From the NCBI GenBank assembly GCA_039621445.1, contig CP154955.1, forward strand, positions 13,157,000 through 13,220,999: a DNA stretch of 64,000 bases. Direction: 5' to 3'. The translations under genes and the position numbers were made by a program. Numbering within the stretch: the first letter of the stretch is position 1; each line of letters begins with the position of its first letter. This document shows, piece by piece, positions 1 through 12,840 of the stretch. The notes beneath the pieces were generated by a model, which worked only from the letters and a program-made list of their open reading frames with translations, had not been told where the DNA came from and did not search any database. This DNA is from Euglena gracilis. Its lineage: Eukaryota; Euglenida; Euglenophyceae; Euglenales.

Positions 1-396
1 GGCTGTGCTTGCTAATTATTCAATTTAATAATGTCTCTGGTACTATCTTTTTACCAATTGTAGCCACAAAACGATGGTGGGCTGAAAATATTCAAAAATA
101 CAAAAAAAGCTGATTCATGCAGAATTGGAATGAATGTGAAACCCACCAACAGTTAGCTTTTCCGCCAGGGATTTCGCTTTCAACTTTTTTGACACCTGTG
201 CGACCTTTTGGTGTGCCAAAAAACTTTGCAAAAGAACACGGTTAAACACCCAAAATGTAAACCCCCAAACATCGGTTTCCCTTATTGTGTATATATATAT
301 TTCTATATATGTATCATCTACAAATTATACACGTATACAGACATTGTCATACATACATATATGTATATATATACATACATATATACATATATATAC

Positions 397-443
<47 letters not shown>

Positions 444-573
444 CATATCATCATTGATGCAACATTAAAATATGACGGCAAAATAAACAACAACATCAAC
501 AATGATGACGATCTTAATTATACACATAATTGGTGTTGTAATAATCATAAATTTGAGTTTTCATGAAAACAAT
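1..573 (+). repeat. 3' portion of an A unit at the window edge
   Basis: Bases 1-573 match 2557-3179 and 11826-12417. They hold the segment after a candidate acceptor (TTTTTACCAA here, TTTTTACCAG in the other copies), a stretch of noncoding repeat, and an AT/ATAC microsatellite at about 290-445. Compared with the other two copies, this one has lost about 35 bases near 192. Confidence 0.85.
290..450. repeat. (AT)n/(ATAC)n microsatellite of the array unit
   Basis: Alternating AT with interspersed ATAC. Equivalent tracts lie in every unit, for example 2885-3050, 4600-4670, 6260-6340, 7920-8010, 9590-9665 and 12150-12290. They account for most of the length difference between units. Open frames rich in Tyr and Ile across these tracts are not genes. 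Confidence 0.9.
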
Positions 574-613
574 GAGCCAAATTAAACCCTAGACAACCAC
601 CTCCAAGTCGAGC

Positions 614-1033
614 ATGCTACTTCAGTTGAATAAAACACCTCGGATAAGCAGACTTTATGATCACATATGTATGAATGTGCATAAAACACATGTACATTGC
701 AGACATATACATACATTTTGGTATGTTGGTGACACCCACTGCCACCCACAGAGGTCAACTGACTCTGATATGTTGAGCCTCTGGGACAGCTTCGATGTAA
801 AAATGTGCCCCGCCAACGTGCCTTTAGAAATGGAGGTGCTGTCTCACGAAGTGTGGGAAGAGGTCGCGGGGGAGAGGCTGCTCATGAGGACCAACCACCA
901 TCTGTCGGTGTATCACGACAATTCAAGGTTGTTCAACTGGTACCTGAACAGCGTCGAACTTCGAGGGGTTCAACGGGAAAGAGATGACTGTGTTGCACAT
1001 TGCCATTGTAGCGGGGACCGTAGCTTTCTCTGA
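614..1033 (+). pseudogene. Unknown repeat-family protein fragment, unit 1
   Basis: The frame includes SLWDSFDVKMCPANVP, LSHEVWEEVAGERLL and YHDNSRLFNWYLNSVEL. I do not recognise the family. The segment recurs in every array unit and, diverged, at 50.2 and 53.1 kb. At 50.2 kb it carries extra whole codons (RTAANHRLSTVYHD against RTNHRLSVYHD), which suggests the frame was once under selection on this strand. The frame then runs to a stop at 1033. A better continuation (ANAAGCEGCNPSHVEFASC) lies in another frame from about 1070, so this copy is broken or an intron has been missed. The start codon is not supported, because the upstream part is microsatellite-adjacent repeat. Confidence 0.5.
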
Positions 1034-1049
1034 CGCGTTAGCCAGCACC

Positions 1050-1727
1050 CTACGCGCGATGGGCGGAGTTCGTGGGTGCATGCCAACGCAGCCGGCTGCG
1101 AGGGCTGCAACCCGTCACACGTCGAATTTGCCTCCTGCCGCTGCTACCAGTTTCCGTTGTATTCACAATGGATTTTGAGTAGCAATCTGCTGGCAGAGCG
1201 GTCACAAGAAACACTCGAGATACAAAAGAGAATTTAGAAAAGCCGGGACTGTCAGTGGCTTCAAGATTGACGCGAAGAAATGGTTTCCGACCGACCGCTT
1301 CTGCGAGTTCCTGGCCGAGGAGAATTGTGCGGTTGGTTGCAAATACATTACTCGGTTCCAGATTACTCACGTATTTAAACGCCAGATCACAACCTTCCAC
1401 TCGGGTCGACCTTGAAATCAAATCCCCTCTCCCAAGCAGCGCACATGCCAGGTAGCTCCCTGCCCTGAGGCAATGGCGCTGATTAGACAAGGGTGGTAGG
1501 ACGGCTCTCAAACAAACTGTGCACCGCTGGCGGCACAGCGACTGGTGCTGATAATAATTATTCTTTGGTTTCTGACGTGTTTCTGAAGAGATGTTATGTG
1601 ATATGTTTCCTTCGACCTGCTGCCAAATATTTATCAGGACTATTCCGAGCTTCCTCGGTCGCCCAGGAAGAGAATCCCACATGCTGTGTTTGCTGTTTGG
1701 GGGCAGCCTGCTGCCCGGGCCAGCCAT
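1050..1727 (-). other. 225-codon open frame opposite the repeat gene, unit 1
   Basis: This is the longest open frame in the A unit. It is also intact at 10314-10991, with only a few substitutions. Diverged copies at 48.5 and 53.6 kb keep the string KYVSNLEPSD and LLGQEL..AVGRKPF on this strand. The opposite strand keeps KKWFPTNSFCKFLAEEN equally well. I cannot tell which strand was coding. Conservation may simply reflect DNA similarity between copies. No domain recognised. Confidence 0.25.
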
Positions 1728-2121
1728 GCTTGGAATTGAACCAAGAAGGTATTCATTTGCATTTTTTTACTTTTTGGAAAGCACAATTCTAGTTGTGGGC
1801 TGTGTGTGCCGCGGTCGAGAAAAATATTTGTGACAAGGAGTGATCTGTTTTGGAATGTATTTCAATTTTACAGTGCATTTTGAATAACGCCACACCAACA
1901 TTTCGATAATTTGTTTCATCCCTGCATCAAATATCAAATCTGGTGCCACACCAGAGTTGTTTTGCACCACGTCCTCACAGCAGAAAAATTGCTTGTTTTG
2001 TACCCTGTCTGTTGTCAAAGAAAATCTGTCAGTATTCTGACGGCCATAACAAAGAAGGTTGTTTCAAACACCACGCCAAAGAAGCTTGCTTGCGTCGCAG
2101 CACCGTATTATTATCGAAAAA

Positions 2122-2200
2122 AAATGCCGAAACTATGCGGAAAAATGCGGAAAAATGCAGAAATTATGCGGAAATTATTCGGGAAAAAATGCGTAAAATA
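2122..2200 (+). repeat. ATGCGGAAAA-like short tandem block
   Basis: Degenerate 9-11 base repeats of ATGCGGAAAA and ATGCAGAAATT. The same block lies in the other A unit at about 11391-11465. Similar but distinct blocks occur at 44.2 and 62.1-62.8 kb. Confidence 0.75.
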
Positions 2201-2947
2201 TGCGCCGGGTTCAAAGACGTCCAAATGTGTCTCTTAGCCGATCCCCCAGCTCTTGTTGTCACGACCTGCAGTGACTTCAATGAAATTCACTCCCCCACTT
2301 CATAATGAGTAGGATTTGAGATTGATGAGCATGGAATGACTTAAAATAGAAAACGTACACTTTCACACAAAGACGTCCAGCAGGAGTGGAAATGCTTCTC
2401 CGGGGACGAACAACACCGTCATTGCCTTCCTCGCATTCATTTCATCAACGACAATGATGAAGTGTTGGAAGCAGGTAATCATTGCGATGTCCTTTTAATT
2501 ATCAGTTTTGTTTTTCGGCCGCACGTTGTCGGATGCGTCCCAATTTCCGCACCCAGGGCTGTGCTTGCTAATTATTCAATTTAATAATGTCTCTGGTACT
2601 ATCTTTTTACCAGTTGTAGCCACAAAACGATGGTGGGCTGAAAATATTCAAAAATACAAAAAAAGCTGATTCATGCAGAATTGGAATGAATGTGAAACCC
2701 ACCAACAGTTAGCTTTTCCGCCAGGGATTCGCTTTCTCCTCGGTGGTTTTGCAATTTCAAGTCTAAAAAAATTCAACAACTTTTTTGACACCTGTGCGAC
2801 CTTTTGGTGTGCCAAAAAACTTTGCAAAAGAACACGGTTAAACACCCAAAATGTAAACCCCCAAACATCGGTTTCCCTTATTGTGTATATATATATATAT
2901 TTCTATATACGTATCATCTACGAATTATACACGTATATAGACATTGT

Positions 2948-2987
<40 letters not shown>

Positions 2988-3008
2988 TATATATATAAAT
3001 ATGTATAA

Positions 3009-3051
<43 letters not shown>

Positions 3052-3278
3052 TATCATCATTGATGCAACATTAAAATATGACAGCAAAATAAACAACAAC
3101 GTCAACTATGATGATGATCTTAATTATACACATAATTGGTGTTGTAATAATCATAAATTTGAGTTTTCACGAAAACAATGAGCCAAATTAAACCCTAGAC
3201 AACCACCTCCAAGTCGAGCATGCTACTTCAGTTGAATAAAAAACACCTCGGATAAGCAGACTTTATGATCACATATGT

Positions 3279-3602
3279 ATGAATGTGCATAAAACACATG
3301 TACATTGCAGACATACACATACATTTTGGTATGTTGGTGACACCCACTGCCACCCACAGAGGTCAACTGACTCTGATATGTTGAGCCTCTGGGACAGCTT
3401 CGATGTAAAAATGTGCCCCGCCAACGTGCCTTTAGACATGGAGGTGCTGTCTCACGAAGTGTGGGAAGAGGTCGCGGGGGAGAGGCTGCTCATGAGGACC
3501 AACCACCGTCTGTCGGTGTATCACGACAATTCCAGGTTGTTCAACTGGTACCTGAACAGCGTCGAACTTCGAGGAGGTTTGGTTTTGCAGTTTTCATTCT
3601 AA
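3279..3602 (+). pseudogene. Unknown repeat-family protein fragment, unit 2
   Basis: Same segment as in unit 1, with LDMEV replacing LEMEV and HRLS replacing HHLS. After VELRGG the frame runs into the deletion junction typical of B units and stops at 3602. The C-terminal part of the family is therefore missing. Confidence 0.45.
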
Positions 3603-4107
3603 TATTTTAGCAACTTTTTTGCCACCTGTGCGACTTTTTGGTGTGCCAAGAAAAATTGGCAAAAGAACATGTTTAAATCCCCAAAGTTTAAACCCCAATC
3701 ATCAGTTTTTCTTGTTGGAAATCCTTTTCTTTGCAAAGAAATGCTGAAGATAAATTGTTTAAAAATAGTTTACCGGCCTTGGTGGCCATTTTGGTGACCT
3801 TTTTTTTTTAACAGACAAATATGTCCCTTTTTCAAATTTTTGGAGTAAAAAAAAAGAAAATTGAAATTTGGATTACCCATGGATGCACAACCGGGTAGCC
3901 CAACCAGTGTCGATGGGTTGGCGTCCTGGTTTCCATTGCAAGCTGCTTCTGCGTCAACCAACCGGGTGGGCTCTGCCAGACAAGACACCACCCACAGGAG
4001 TTCCTTCTTATGGTTGGTCGGGCGGGCAACAAAGCAATCAAATTTACAACCAATGGACAATCATCTTCCATTTTTTACGATGATTTACATTTTTTTTTAC
4101 TGTGTTT

Positions 4108-4229
4108 ACAAGTCGTTTGATCTGCTTGCTCAATGCAACAACTTGATGGCAGACACCAGTGCCGTTCCATTTGATTACACTGGGGAAGGCTCTTCTGAAA
4201 AGATCAATTTGCAGACCGCAGTTTTATAA
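4108..4229 (+). pseudogene. Exon-like segment SFDLLAQCNNLM of the repeat family
   Basis: A short frame reads KSFDLLAQCNNLMADT, then PFDYTGEGSSEK and a stop. It is preceded by a T-rich stretch ending TGTTTACAAG, which resembles a splice acceptor. The frame recurs in all B units (about 5771, 7434, 9098 and 13345). Diverged copies at 47.38 and 51.37 kb keep the residues CNNLM.D and VPF..TGEG. Function unknown. Confidence 0.35.
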
Positions 4230-4625
4230 AATAATGTACCTCTTTGTTGCAATGCCCTCACAATATAAAGAGACGCCAAATTACTACTCCTTTTTGGTCT
4301 GCAACCAAGCGTGCGGCCGAAAACCTGCATCCATGCATTTACAAAAGAAATATCAGATGCTATTGAACGAATGGGTGATGTAAATCATGACACATGTAAC
4401 CCCCCCAAAAAAACAAACACCCAATCGCCATTGGGTCCTTTGCTGGAAACTTCCAGGGGGTCATATTTTTGGGGGGGTATGGCGTGTTCAAGAGACATCA
4501 TAGACAATACATATATAAACAGATACCTTTGTAAAAAAAATGCATGTACATAACATCTACACATTATACACGTATGTAGACATTTTCATACATATATAAT
4601 AATTATATATGCGTGTGATAGATTC

Positions 4626-4663
<38 letters not shown>

Positions 4664-4843
4664 TGTAGCTATACACACACAATCACACCATTGTTAATCT
4701 TCAAAGACATATATATCATTATATTGATGCAACATTAAAATATGACAGCAAAATCAACAACAACATCAACGATGATGATGATCTTAATTATACACATAAT
4801 TGGTGTTGTAATAATCATAAATTTGAGTTTTCACGAAAACAAT

Positions 4844-6506
4844 GAGCCAAATTAAACCCTAGACAACCACCTCCAAGTCGAGCATGCTACTTCAGTTGAA
4901 TAAAAAACACCTCGGATAAGCAGACTTTATGATCACATATGTATGAATGTGCATAAAACACATGTACATTGCAAACATACACATACATTTTGGTATGTTG
5001 GTGACACCCACTGCCACCCACAGAGGTCAACTGACTCTGATATGTTGAGCCTCTGGGACAGCTTCGATGTAAAAATGTGCCCCGCCAACGTGCCTTTAGA
5101 CATGGAGGTGCTGTCTCACGAAGTGTGGGAAGAGGTCGCGGGGGAGAGGCTGCTCATGAGGACCAACCACCGTCTGTCGGTGTATCACGACAATTCCAGG
5201 TTGTTCAACTGGTACCTGAACAGCGTCGAACTTCGAGGAGGTTTGGTTTTGCAGTTTTCATTCTAATATTTTAGCAACTTTTTTGCCACCTGTGCGACTT
5301 TTTGGTGTGCCAAGAAAAATTGGCAAAAGAACATGTTTAAATCCCCAAAGTTTAAACCCCAATCATCAGTTTTTCTTGTTGGAAATCCTTTTCTTTGCAA
5401 AGAAATGCTGAAGATAAGTTGTTTAAAAATAGCTTACCGGCCTTGGTGGCCATTTTGGTGACCTTTTTTTTTAACAGACAAATATGTCCCTTTTCAAATT
5501 TTTGGAGTAAAAAAAAAGAAAATTGAAATTTGGATTACCCATGGATGCACAACCGGGTAGCCCAACCAGTGTCGATGGGTTGGCGTCCTGGTTTCCATTG
5601 CAAGCTGCTTCTGCGTCAACCAACCGGGTGGGCTCTGCCAGACAAGACACCACCCACAGGAGTTCCTTCTTATGGTTGGTCGGGCGGGCAACAAAGCAAT
5701 CAAATTTACAACCAATGGACAATCATCTTCCATTTTTTACGATGATTTACATTTTTTTTTTACTGTGTTTACAAGTCGTTTGATCTGCTTGCTCAATGCA
5801 ACAACTTGATGGCAGACACCAGTGCCGTTCCATTTGATTACACTGGGGAAGGCTCTTCTGAAAAGATCAATTTGCAGACCGCAGTTTTATAAAATAATGT
5901 ACCTCTTTGTTGCAATGCCCTCACAATATAAAGAGACGCCAAATTACTACTCCTTTTTGGTCTGCAACCAAGCGTGCGGCCGAAAACCTGCATCCATGCA
6001 TTTACAAAAGAAATATCAGATGCTATTGAACGAATGGGTGATGTAAATCATGACACATGTAACCCCCCCAAAAAAACAAACACCCAATCGCCATTGGGTC
6101 CTTTGCTGGAAACTTCCAGGGGGTCATATTTTTGGGGGGGTATGGCGTGTTCAAGAGACATCATAGACAATACATATATAAACAGATACCTTTGTAAAAA
6201 AAATGCATGTACATAACATCTACACATTATACACGTATGTAGACATTTTCATACATATATATAATAATTATATATGCGTGTGATAGATTCTATATATACA
6301 TATATATATATATATATGTATATATATGTATATATACACACACAATCACACCATTGTTAATCTTCAAAGACATATATATCATTATATTGATGCAACATTA
6401 AAATATGACAGCAAAATCAACAACAACATCAACGATGATGATGATCTTAATTATACACATAATTGGTGTTGTAATAATCATAAATTTGAGTTTTCACGAA
6501 AACAAT
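4844..6506 (+). repeat. Array unit 3 (short, B type)
   Basis: Near-identical to unit 2. Visible differences are single bases, homopolymer lengths and the AT tract. Confidence 0.85.
4943..5266 (+). pseudogene. Unknown repeat-family protein fragment, unit 3
   Basis: Same as unit 2 except HCKH for HCRH near the start. It ends at the B-type deletion junction. Confidence 0.45.
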
Positions 6507-8171
6507 GAGCCAAATTAAACCCTAGACAACCACCTCCAAGTCGAGCATGCTACTTCAGTTGAATAAAAAACACCTCGGATAAGCAGACTTTATGATCACA
6601 TATGTATGAATGTGCATAAAACACATGTACATTGCAGACATACACATACATTTTGGTATGTTGGTGACACCCACTGCCACCCACAGAGGTCAACTGACTC
6701 TGATATGTTGAGCCTCTGGGACAGCTTCGATGTAAAAATGTGCCCCGCCAACGTGCCTTTAGACATGGAGGTGCTGTCTCACGAAGTGTGGGAAGAGGTC
6801 GCGGGGGAGAGGCTGCTCATGAGGACCAACCACCGTCTGTCGGTGTATCACGACAATTCCAGGTTGTTCAACTGGTACCTGAACAGCGTCGAACTTCGAG
6901 GAGGTTTGGTTTTGCAGTTTTCATTCTAATATTTTAGCAACTTTTTTGCCACCTGTGCGACTTTTTGGTGTGCCAAGAAAAATTGGCAAAAGAACATGTT
7001 TAAATCCCCAAAGTTTAAACCCCAATCATCAGTTTTTCTTGTTGGAAATCCTTTTCTTTGCAAAGAAATGCTGAAGATAAGTTGTTTAAAAATAGCTTAC
7101 CGGCCTTGGTGGCCATTTTGGTGACCTTTTTTTTTAACAGACAAATATGTCCCTTTTCAAAATTTTGGAGTAAAAAAAAAAGAAAATTGAAATTTGGATT
7201 ACCCATGGATGCACAACCGGGTAGCCCAACCAGTGTCGATGGGTTGGCGTCCTGGTTTCCATTGCAAGCTGCTTCTGCGTCAACCAACCGGGTGGGCTCT
7301 GCCAGACAAGACACCACCCACAGGAGTTCCTTCTTATGGTTGGTCGGGCGGGCAACAAAGCAATCAAATTTACAACCAATGGACAATCATCTTCCATTTT
7401 TTACGATGATTTACATTTTTTTTTACTGTGTTTACAAGTCGTTTGATCTGCTTGCTCAATGCAACAACTTGATGGCAGACACCAGTGCCGTTCCATTTGA
7501 TTACACTGGGGAAGGCTCTTCTGAAAAGATCAATTTGCAGACCGCAGTTTTATAAAATAATGTACCTCTTTGTTGCAATGCCCTCACAATATAAAGAGAC
7601 GCCAAATTACTACTCCTTTTTGGTCTGCAACCAAGCGTGCGGCCGAAAACCTGCATCCATGCATTTACAAAAGAAATATCAGATGCTATTGAACGAATGG
7701 GTGATGTAAATCATGACACATGTAACCCCCCCAAAAAAACAAACACCCAATCGCCATTGGGTCCTTTGCTGGAAACTTCCAGGGGGTCATATTTTTGGGG
7801 GGGTATGGCGTGTTCAAGAGACATCATAGACAATACATATATAAACAGATACCTTTGTAAAAAAAATGCATGTACATAACATCTACACATTATACACGTA
7901 TGTAGACATTTTCATACATATATATAATAATTATATATGCGTGTGATAGATTATATATATACATATATATATATATATATGTATATATATGTATATATAC
8001 ACACACACAATCACACCATTGTTAATCTTCAAAGACATATATATCATTATATTGATGCAACATTAAAATATGACAGCAAAATCAACAACAACATCAACGA
8101 TGATGATGATCTTAATTATACACATAATTGGTGTTGTAATAATCATAAATTTGAGTTTTCACGAAAACAAT
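6507..8171 (+). repeat. Array unit 4 (short, B type)
   Basis: Near-identical to units 2, 3 and 5. It differs in homopolymer lengths near 7160-7185 and in the AT tract. Confidence 0.85.
6606..6929 (+). pseudogene. Unknown repeat-family protein fragment, unit 4
   Basis: Translation identical to that of unit 2. It ends at the B-type deletion junction. Confidence 0.45.
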
Positions 8172-9835
8172 GAGCCAAATTAAACCCTAGACAACCACCT
8201 CCAAGTCGAGCATGCTACTTCAGTTGAATAAAAAACACCTCGGATAAGCAGACTTTATGATCACATATGTATGAATGTGCATAAAACACATGTACATTGC
8301 AGACATACACATACATTTTGGTATGTTGGTGACACCCACTGCCACCCACAGAGGTCAACTGACTCTGATATGTTGAGCCTCTGGGACAGCTTCGATGTAA
8401 AAATGTGCCCCGCCAACGTGCCTTTAGACATGGAGGTGCTGTCTCACGAAGTGTGGGAAGAGGTCGCGGGGGAGAGGCTGCTCATGAGGACCAACCACCG
8501 TCTGTCGGTGTATCACGACAATTCCAGGTTGTTCAACTGGTACCTGAACAGCGTCGAACTTCGAGGAGGTTTGGTTTTGCAGTTTTCATTCTAATATTTT
8601 AGCAACTTTTTTGCCACCTGTGCGACTTTTTGGTGTGCCAAGAAAAATTGGCAAAAGAACATGTTTAAATCCCCAAAGTTTAAACCCCAATCATCAGTTT
8701 TTCTTGTTGGAAATCCTTTTCTTTGCAAAGAAATGCTGAAGATAAGTTGTTTAAAAATAGCTTACCGGCCTTGGTGGCCATTTTGGTGACCTTTTTTTTT
8801 AACAGACAAATATGTCCCTTTTCAAATTTTTGGAGTAAAAAAAAAGAAAATTGAAATTTGGATTACCCATGGATGCACAACCGGGTAGCCCAACCAGTGT
8901 CGATGGGTTGGCGTCCTGGTTTCCATTGCAAGCTGCTTCTGCGTCAACCAACCGGGTGGGCTCTGCCAGACAAGACACCACCCACAGGAGTTCCTTCTTA
9001 TGGTTGGTCGGGCGGGCAACAAAGCAATCAAATTTACAACCAATGGACAATCATCTTCCATTTTTTACGATGATTTACATTTTTTTTTACTGTGTTTACA
9101 AGTCGTTTGATCTGCTTGCTCAATGCAACAACTTGATGGCAGACACCAGTGCCGTTCCATTTGATTACACTGGGGAAGGCTCTTCTGAAAAGATCAATTT
9201 GCAGACCGCAGTTTTATAAAATAATGTACCTCTTTGTTGCAATGCCCTCACAATATAAAGAGACGCCAAATTACTACTCCTTTTTGGTCTGCAACCAAGC
9301 GTGCGGCCGAAAACCTGCATCCATGCATTTACAAAAGAAATATCAGATGCTATTGAACGAATGGGTGATGTAAATCATGACACATGTAACCCCCCCCAAA
9401 AAAACAAACACCCAATCGCCATTGGGTCCTTTGCTGGAAACTTCCAGGGGGTCATATTTTTGGGGGGGTATGGCGTGTTCAAGAGACATCATAGACAATA
9501 CATAGATAAACAGATGCCTTTGTAAAAAAAAATGCATGTACATAACATCTACACATTATACACGTATGTAGACATTTTCATACATATATATAATAATTAT
9601 ATATGCGTGTGATAGATTCTATATATACATATATATGTATATATGTATATATATGTATATATACACACACACAATCACACCATTGTTAATCTTCAAAGAC
9701 ATATATATCATTATATTGATGCAACATTAAAATATGACAGCAAAATCAACAACAACATCAACAATGATGATGATCTTAATTATACACATAATTGGTGTTG
9801 TAATAATCATAAATTTGAGTTTTCATGAAAACATT
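8172..9835 (+). repeat. Array unit 5 (short, B type)
   Basis: Near-identical to the other B units. Near 9505 it has CATAGATAAACAGATG where units 2-4 have CATATATAAACAGATA, a variant shared with unit 7. Confidence 0.85.
8271..8594 (+). pseudogene. Unknown repeat-family protein fragment, unit 5
   Basis: Translation identical to that of units 2 and 4. It ends at the B-type deletion junction. Confidence 0.45.
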
Positions 9836-9940
9836 GAGCCAAATTAAACCCTAGACAACCACCTCCAAGTCGAGCATGCTACTTCAGTTGAATAAAAAAC
9901 ACCTCGGATAAGCAGACTTTATGATCACATATGTACAAAT

Positions 9941-10297
9941 GTGCATAAAACACATGTACATTGCAGACATACACATACATTTTGGTATGTTGGTGACACC
10001 CACTGCCACCCACAGAGGTCAACTGACTCTGATATGTTGAGCCTCTGGGACAGCTTCGATGTAAAAATGTGCCCCGCCAACGTGCCTTTAGACATGGAGG
10101 TGCTGTCTCACGAAATGTGGGAAGAGGTCGCGGGGGAGAGGCTGCTCATGAGGACCAACCACCATCTGTCGGTGTATCACGACAATTCAAGGTTGTTCAA
10201 CTGGTACCTGAACAGCGTCGAACTTCGAGGGGTTCAACGGGAAAGAGATGACTGTGTTGCACATTGCCATTGTAGCGGGGACCGTAATTTTCCCTGA
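9941..10297 (+). pseudogene. Unknown repeat-family protein fragment, unit 6
   Basis: As in unit 1, with LSHEMWEE in place of LSHEVWEE and NFP for SFL near the end. The usual first ATG is lost (GTACAAATG), so the frame opens four bases later. The continuation is out of frame, as in unit 1. Confidence 0.45.
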
Positions 10298-10313
10298 CGC
10301 GTTAGCCAGCACC

Positions 10314-10991
10314 CTACGCGCGATGGGCGGAGTTCGTGGGTGCATGCCAACGCAGCCGGCTGCGAGGGCTGCAACCCGTCACACGTCGAATTTGCCTCCT
10401 GCCGCTGCTACCAGTTTCCGTTGTATTCACAATGGATTTTGAGTAGCAATCTGCTGGCAGAGCGGTCACAAGAAACACTCGAGATACAAAAGAGAATTTA
10501 GAAAAGCCGGGACTGTCAGTGGCTTCAAGATTGACGCGAAGAAATGGTTTCCGACCGACCGCTTCTGCGAGTTCCTGGCCGAGGAGAATTGTGCGGTTGG
10601 TTGCAAATACATTACTCGGTTCCAGATTACTCACGTATTTAAACGCCAGATCACAACCTTCCACTCGGGTCGACCTTGAAATCAAATCCCCTCTCCCAAG
10701 CAGCGCACATGCCAAGTAGCTCCCTGCCCTGAGGCAATGGCGCTGATTAGACAAGGGTGGTAGGACGGCTCTCAAACAAACTGTGCACCGCTGGCGGCAC
10801 AGCGACTGGTGCTGATCATAATTATTCTTTGGTTTCTGACGTGTTTCTGAAGAGGTGTTATGTGATACGTTTCCTTCGACCTGCTGCCAAATATTTATCA
10901 GGACTATTCCGAGCTTCCTCGGTCGCCCAGGAAGAGAATCCCACATGCTGTGTTTGCTGTTTGGGGGCAGCCTGCTGCCCGGGCCAGCCAT
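10314..10991 (-). other. 225-codon open frame opposite the repeat gene, unit 6
   Basis: Counterpart of the 1050-1727 frame, open over its full length and differing at only a few residues. The coding strand of this stretch is unresolved. Confidence 0.25.
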
Positions 10992-12516
10992 GCTTGGAAT
11001 TGAACCAAGAAGGTATTCATTTGCATTTTTTTACTTTTTGGAAAGCACAATTCTAGTTGTGGGCTGTGTGTGCCGCGGTCGAGAAAAATATTTGTGACAA
11101 GGAGTGATCTGTTTTGGAATGTATTTCAATTTTACAGTGCGTTTTGAATAACGCCACACCAACATTTCGATAATTTGTTTCATCCCTGCATCAAATATCA
11201 AATCTGGTGCCACACCAGAGTTGTTTTGTTTTGCACCACGTCCTCACAGCAGAAAAATTGCTTGTTTTGTACCCTGTCTGTTGTCAAAGAAAATCTGTCA
11301 GTATTCTGACGGCCATAACAAAGAAGGTTGTTTCAAACACCACGCCAAAGAAGCTTGCTTGCGTCGCAGCACCGTATTATTATCGAAAAAAAATGCCGAA
11401 ACTATGCGGAAAAATGCGGGAAAATGCAGAAATTATGCGGAAATTATTCGGGAAAAAATGCGTAAAATATGTGCCGGGTTCAAAGACGTCCAAATGCTTC
11501 TCTTAGCCGATCCCCCAGCTCTTGTTGTCATGACCTGCAGTGACTTCAATGAAATTCACTCCCCCACTTCATAATGAGTAGGATTTGAGATTGATGAGCA
11601 TGGAATGACTTCAAATAGAAAACGTACACTTTCACACAAAGACGTCCAGCAGGAGTGGAAATGCTTCTCCGGGGACGAACAACACCGTCATTGCCTTCCT
11701 CGCATTCATTTCATCAACGACAATGATGAAGTGTTGGAAGCAGGTAATCATTGCGATGTTCTTTTAATTATCAGTTTTGTTTTTTGGCCGCACGTTGTCG
11801 CATGCGTCCCAATTTCCGCACCCAGGGCTGTGCTTGTTAATTATTCAATTTAATAATGTCTCTGGTACTATCTTTTTACCAGTTGTAGCCACAAAACGAT
11901 GGTGGGCTGAAAATATTCAAAAATACAAAAAAAGCTGATTCGTGCAGAATTGGAATGAATGTGAAACCCACCAACAGTTAGCTTTTCCGCCAGGGATTTC
12001 GCTTTCTCCTCGGTGGTTTTGCAATTTCAAGTCTAAAAAATTTCAACAACTTTTTTGACACCTGTGCGACCTTTTGGTGTGCCAAAAAACTTTGCAAAAG
12101 AACACGGTTAAACACCCAAAATGAAAACCCCCAAACATCGGTTTCCCTTATTGTATATATATATATATTTCTATATACGTATCATCTACAAATTATACAC
12201 GTATATAGACATTGTCATACATACATATATATATATATATATACATACATATATATACATATATATACATATATATATATATATATACATATCATCATTG
12301 ATGCAACATTAAAATATGACAGCAAAATAAACAACAACATCAACGATGATGATGATCTTAATTATACACATAATTGGTGTGGTAATAATCATAAATTTGA
12401 GTTTTCATGAAAACATTGAGCCAAATTAAACCCTAGACAACCACCTCCAAGTCGAGCATGCTACTTCAGTTGAATAAAAAACACCTCGGATAAGCAGACT
12501 TTATGATCACATATGT

Positions 12517-12840
12517 ATGAATGTGCATAAAACACATGTACATTGCAAACATACACATACATTTTGGTATGTTGGTGACACCCACTGCCACCCACAGAGG
12601 TCAACTGACTCTGATATGTTGAGCCTCTGGGACAGCTTCGATGTAAAAATGTGCCCCGCCAACGTGCCTTTAGACATGGAGGTGCTGTCTCACGAAGTGT
12701 GGGAAGAGGTCGCGGGGGAGAGGCTGCTCATGAGGACCAACCACCGTCTGTCGGTGTATCACGACAATTCAAGGTTGTTCAACTGGTACCTGAACAGCGT
12801 CGAACTTCGAGGAGGTTTGGTTTTGCAGTTTTCATTCTAA
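12517..12840 (+). pseudogene. Unknown repeat-family protein fragment, unit 7
   Basis: Same segment as unit 3 (HCKH variant), ending at the B-type deletion junction. Confidence 0.45.

Larger units (their letters stand above)
574..3179 (+). repeat. Array unit 1 (long, A type)
   Basis: It contains, in order: the conserved plus-strand segment ending in NWYLNSVEL (to about 965); a continuation broken by a frame change near 1060; a stretch open on the minus strand (1050-1727); an A-rich tandem block (2122-2200); the segment CFSGDEQHRHCLP (about 2395); and a candidate intron from GTAATCATT near 2476 to TTTTTACCAG near 2612. B units lack everything between the first and last parts. They appear to come from a deletion between the similar strings GGAGGTTTGGTTTTGCAG and GGTGGTTTTGCAATTTC. 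Confidence 0.85.
3180..4843 (+). repeat. Array unit 2 (short, B type)
   Basis: It carries the conserved NWYLNSVEL segment (3279-3602). A B-specific body follows: a promoter-like AT stretch, a block starting ACCGGGTAGCCCAACCAGTGTCGATGGGTTG (3890) that is also found at 46.5, 49.35 and 51.15 kb, the exon-like SFDLLAQCNNLM segment (4108-4229), and a microsatellite. Confidence 0.85.
9836..12417 (+). repeat. Array unit 6 (long, A type)
   Basis: A second complete A unit, matching unit 1 throughout apart from scattered substitutions and a 6-base insertion (TTGTTT) near 11221. Its presence after four B units defines the higher-order period. Confidence 0.85.

Noticed and set aside
3890-4060. tRNA-derived SINE in the block ACCGGGTAGCCCAACCAG of the B unit
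   Set aside because: Repeated and conserved, but no A or B box on either strand, no A-rich tail of its own and no target duplications. It is simply part of the repeat unit.
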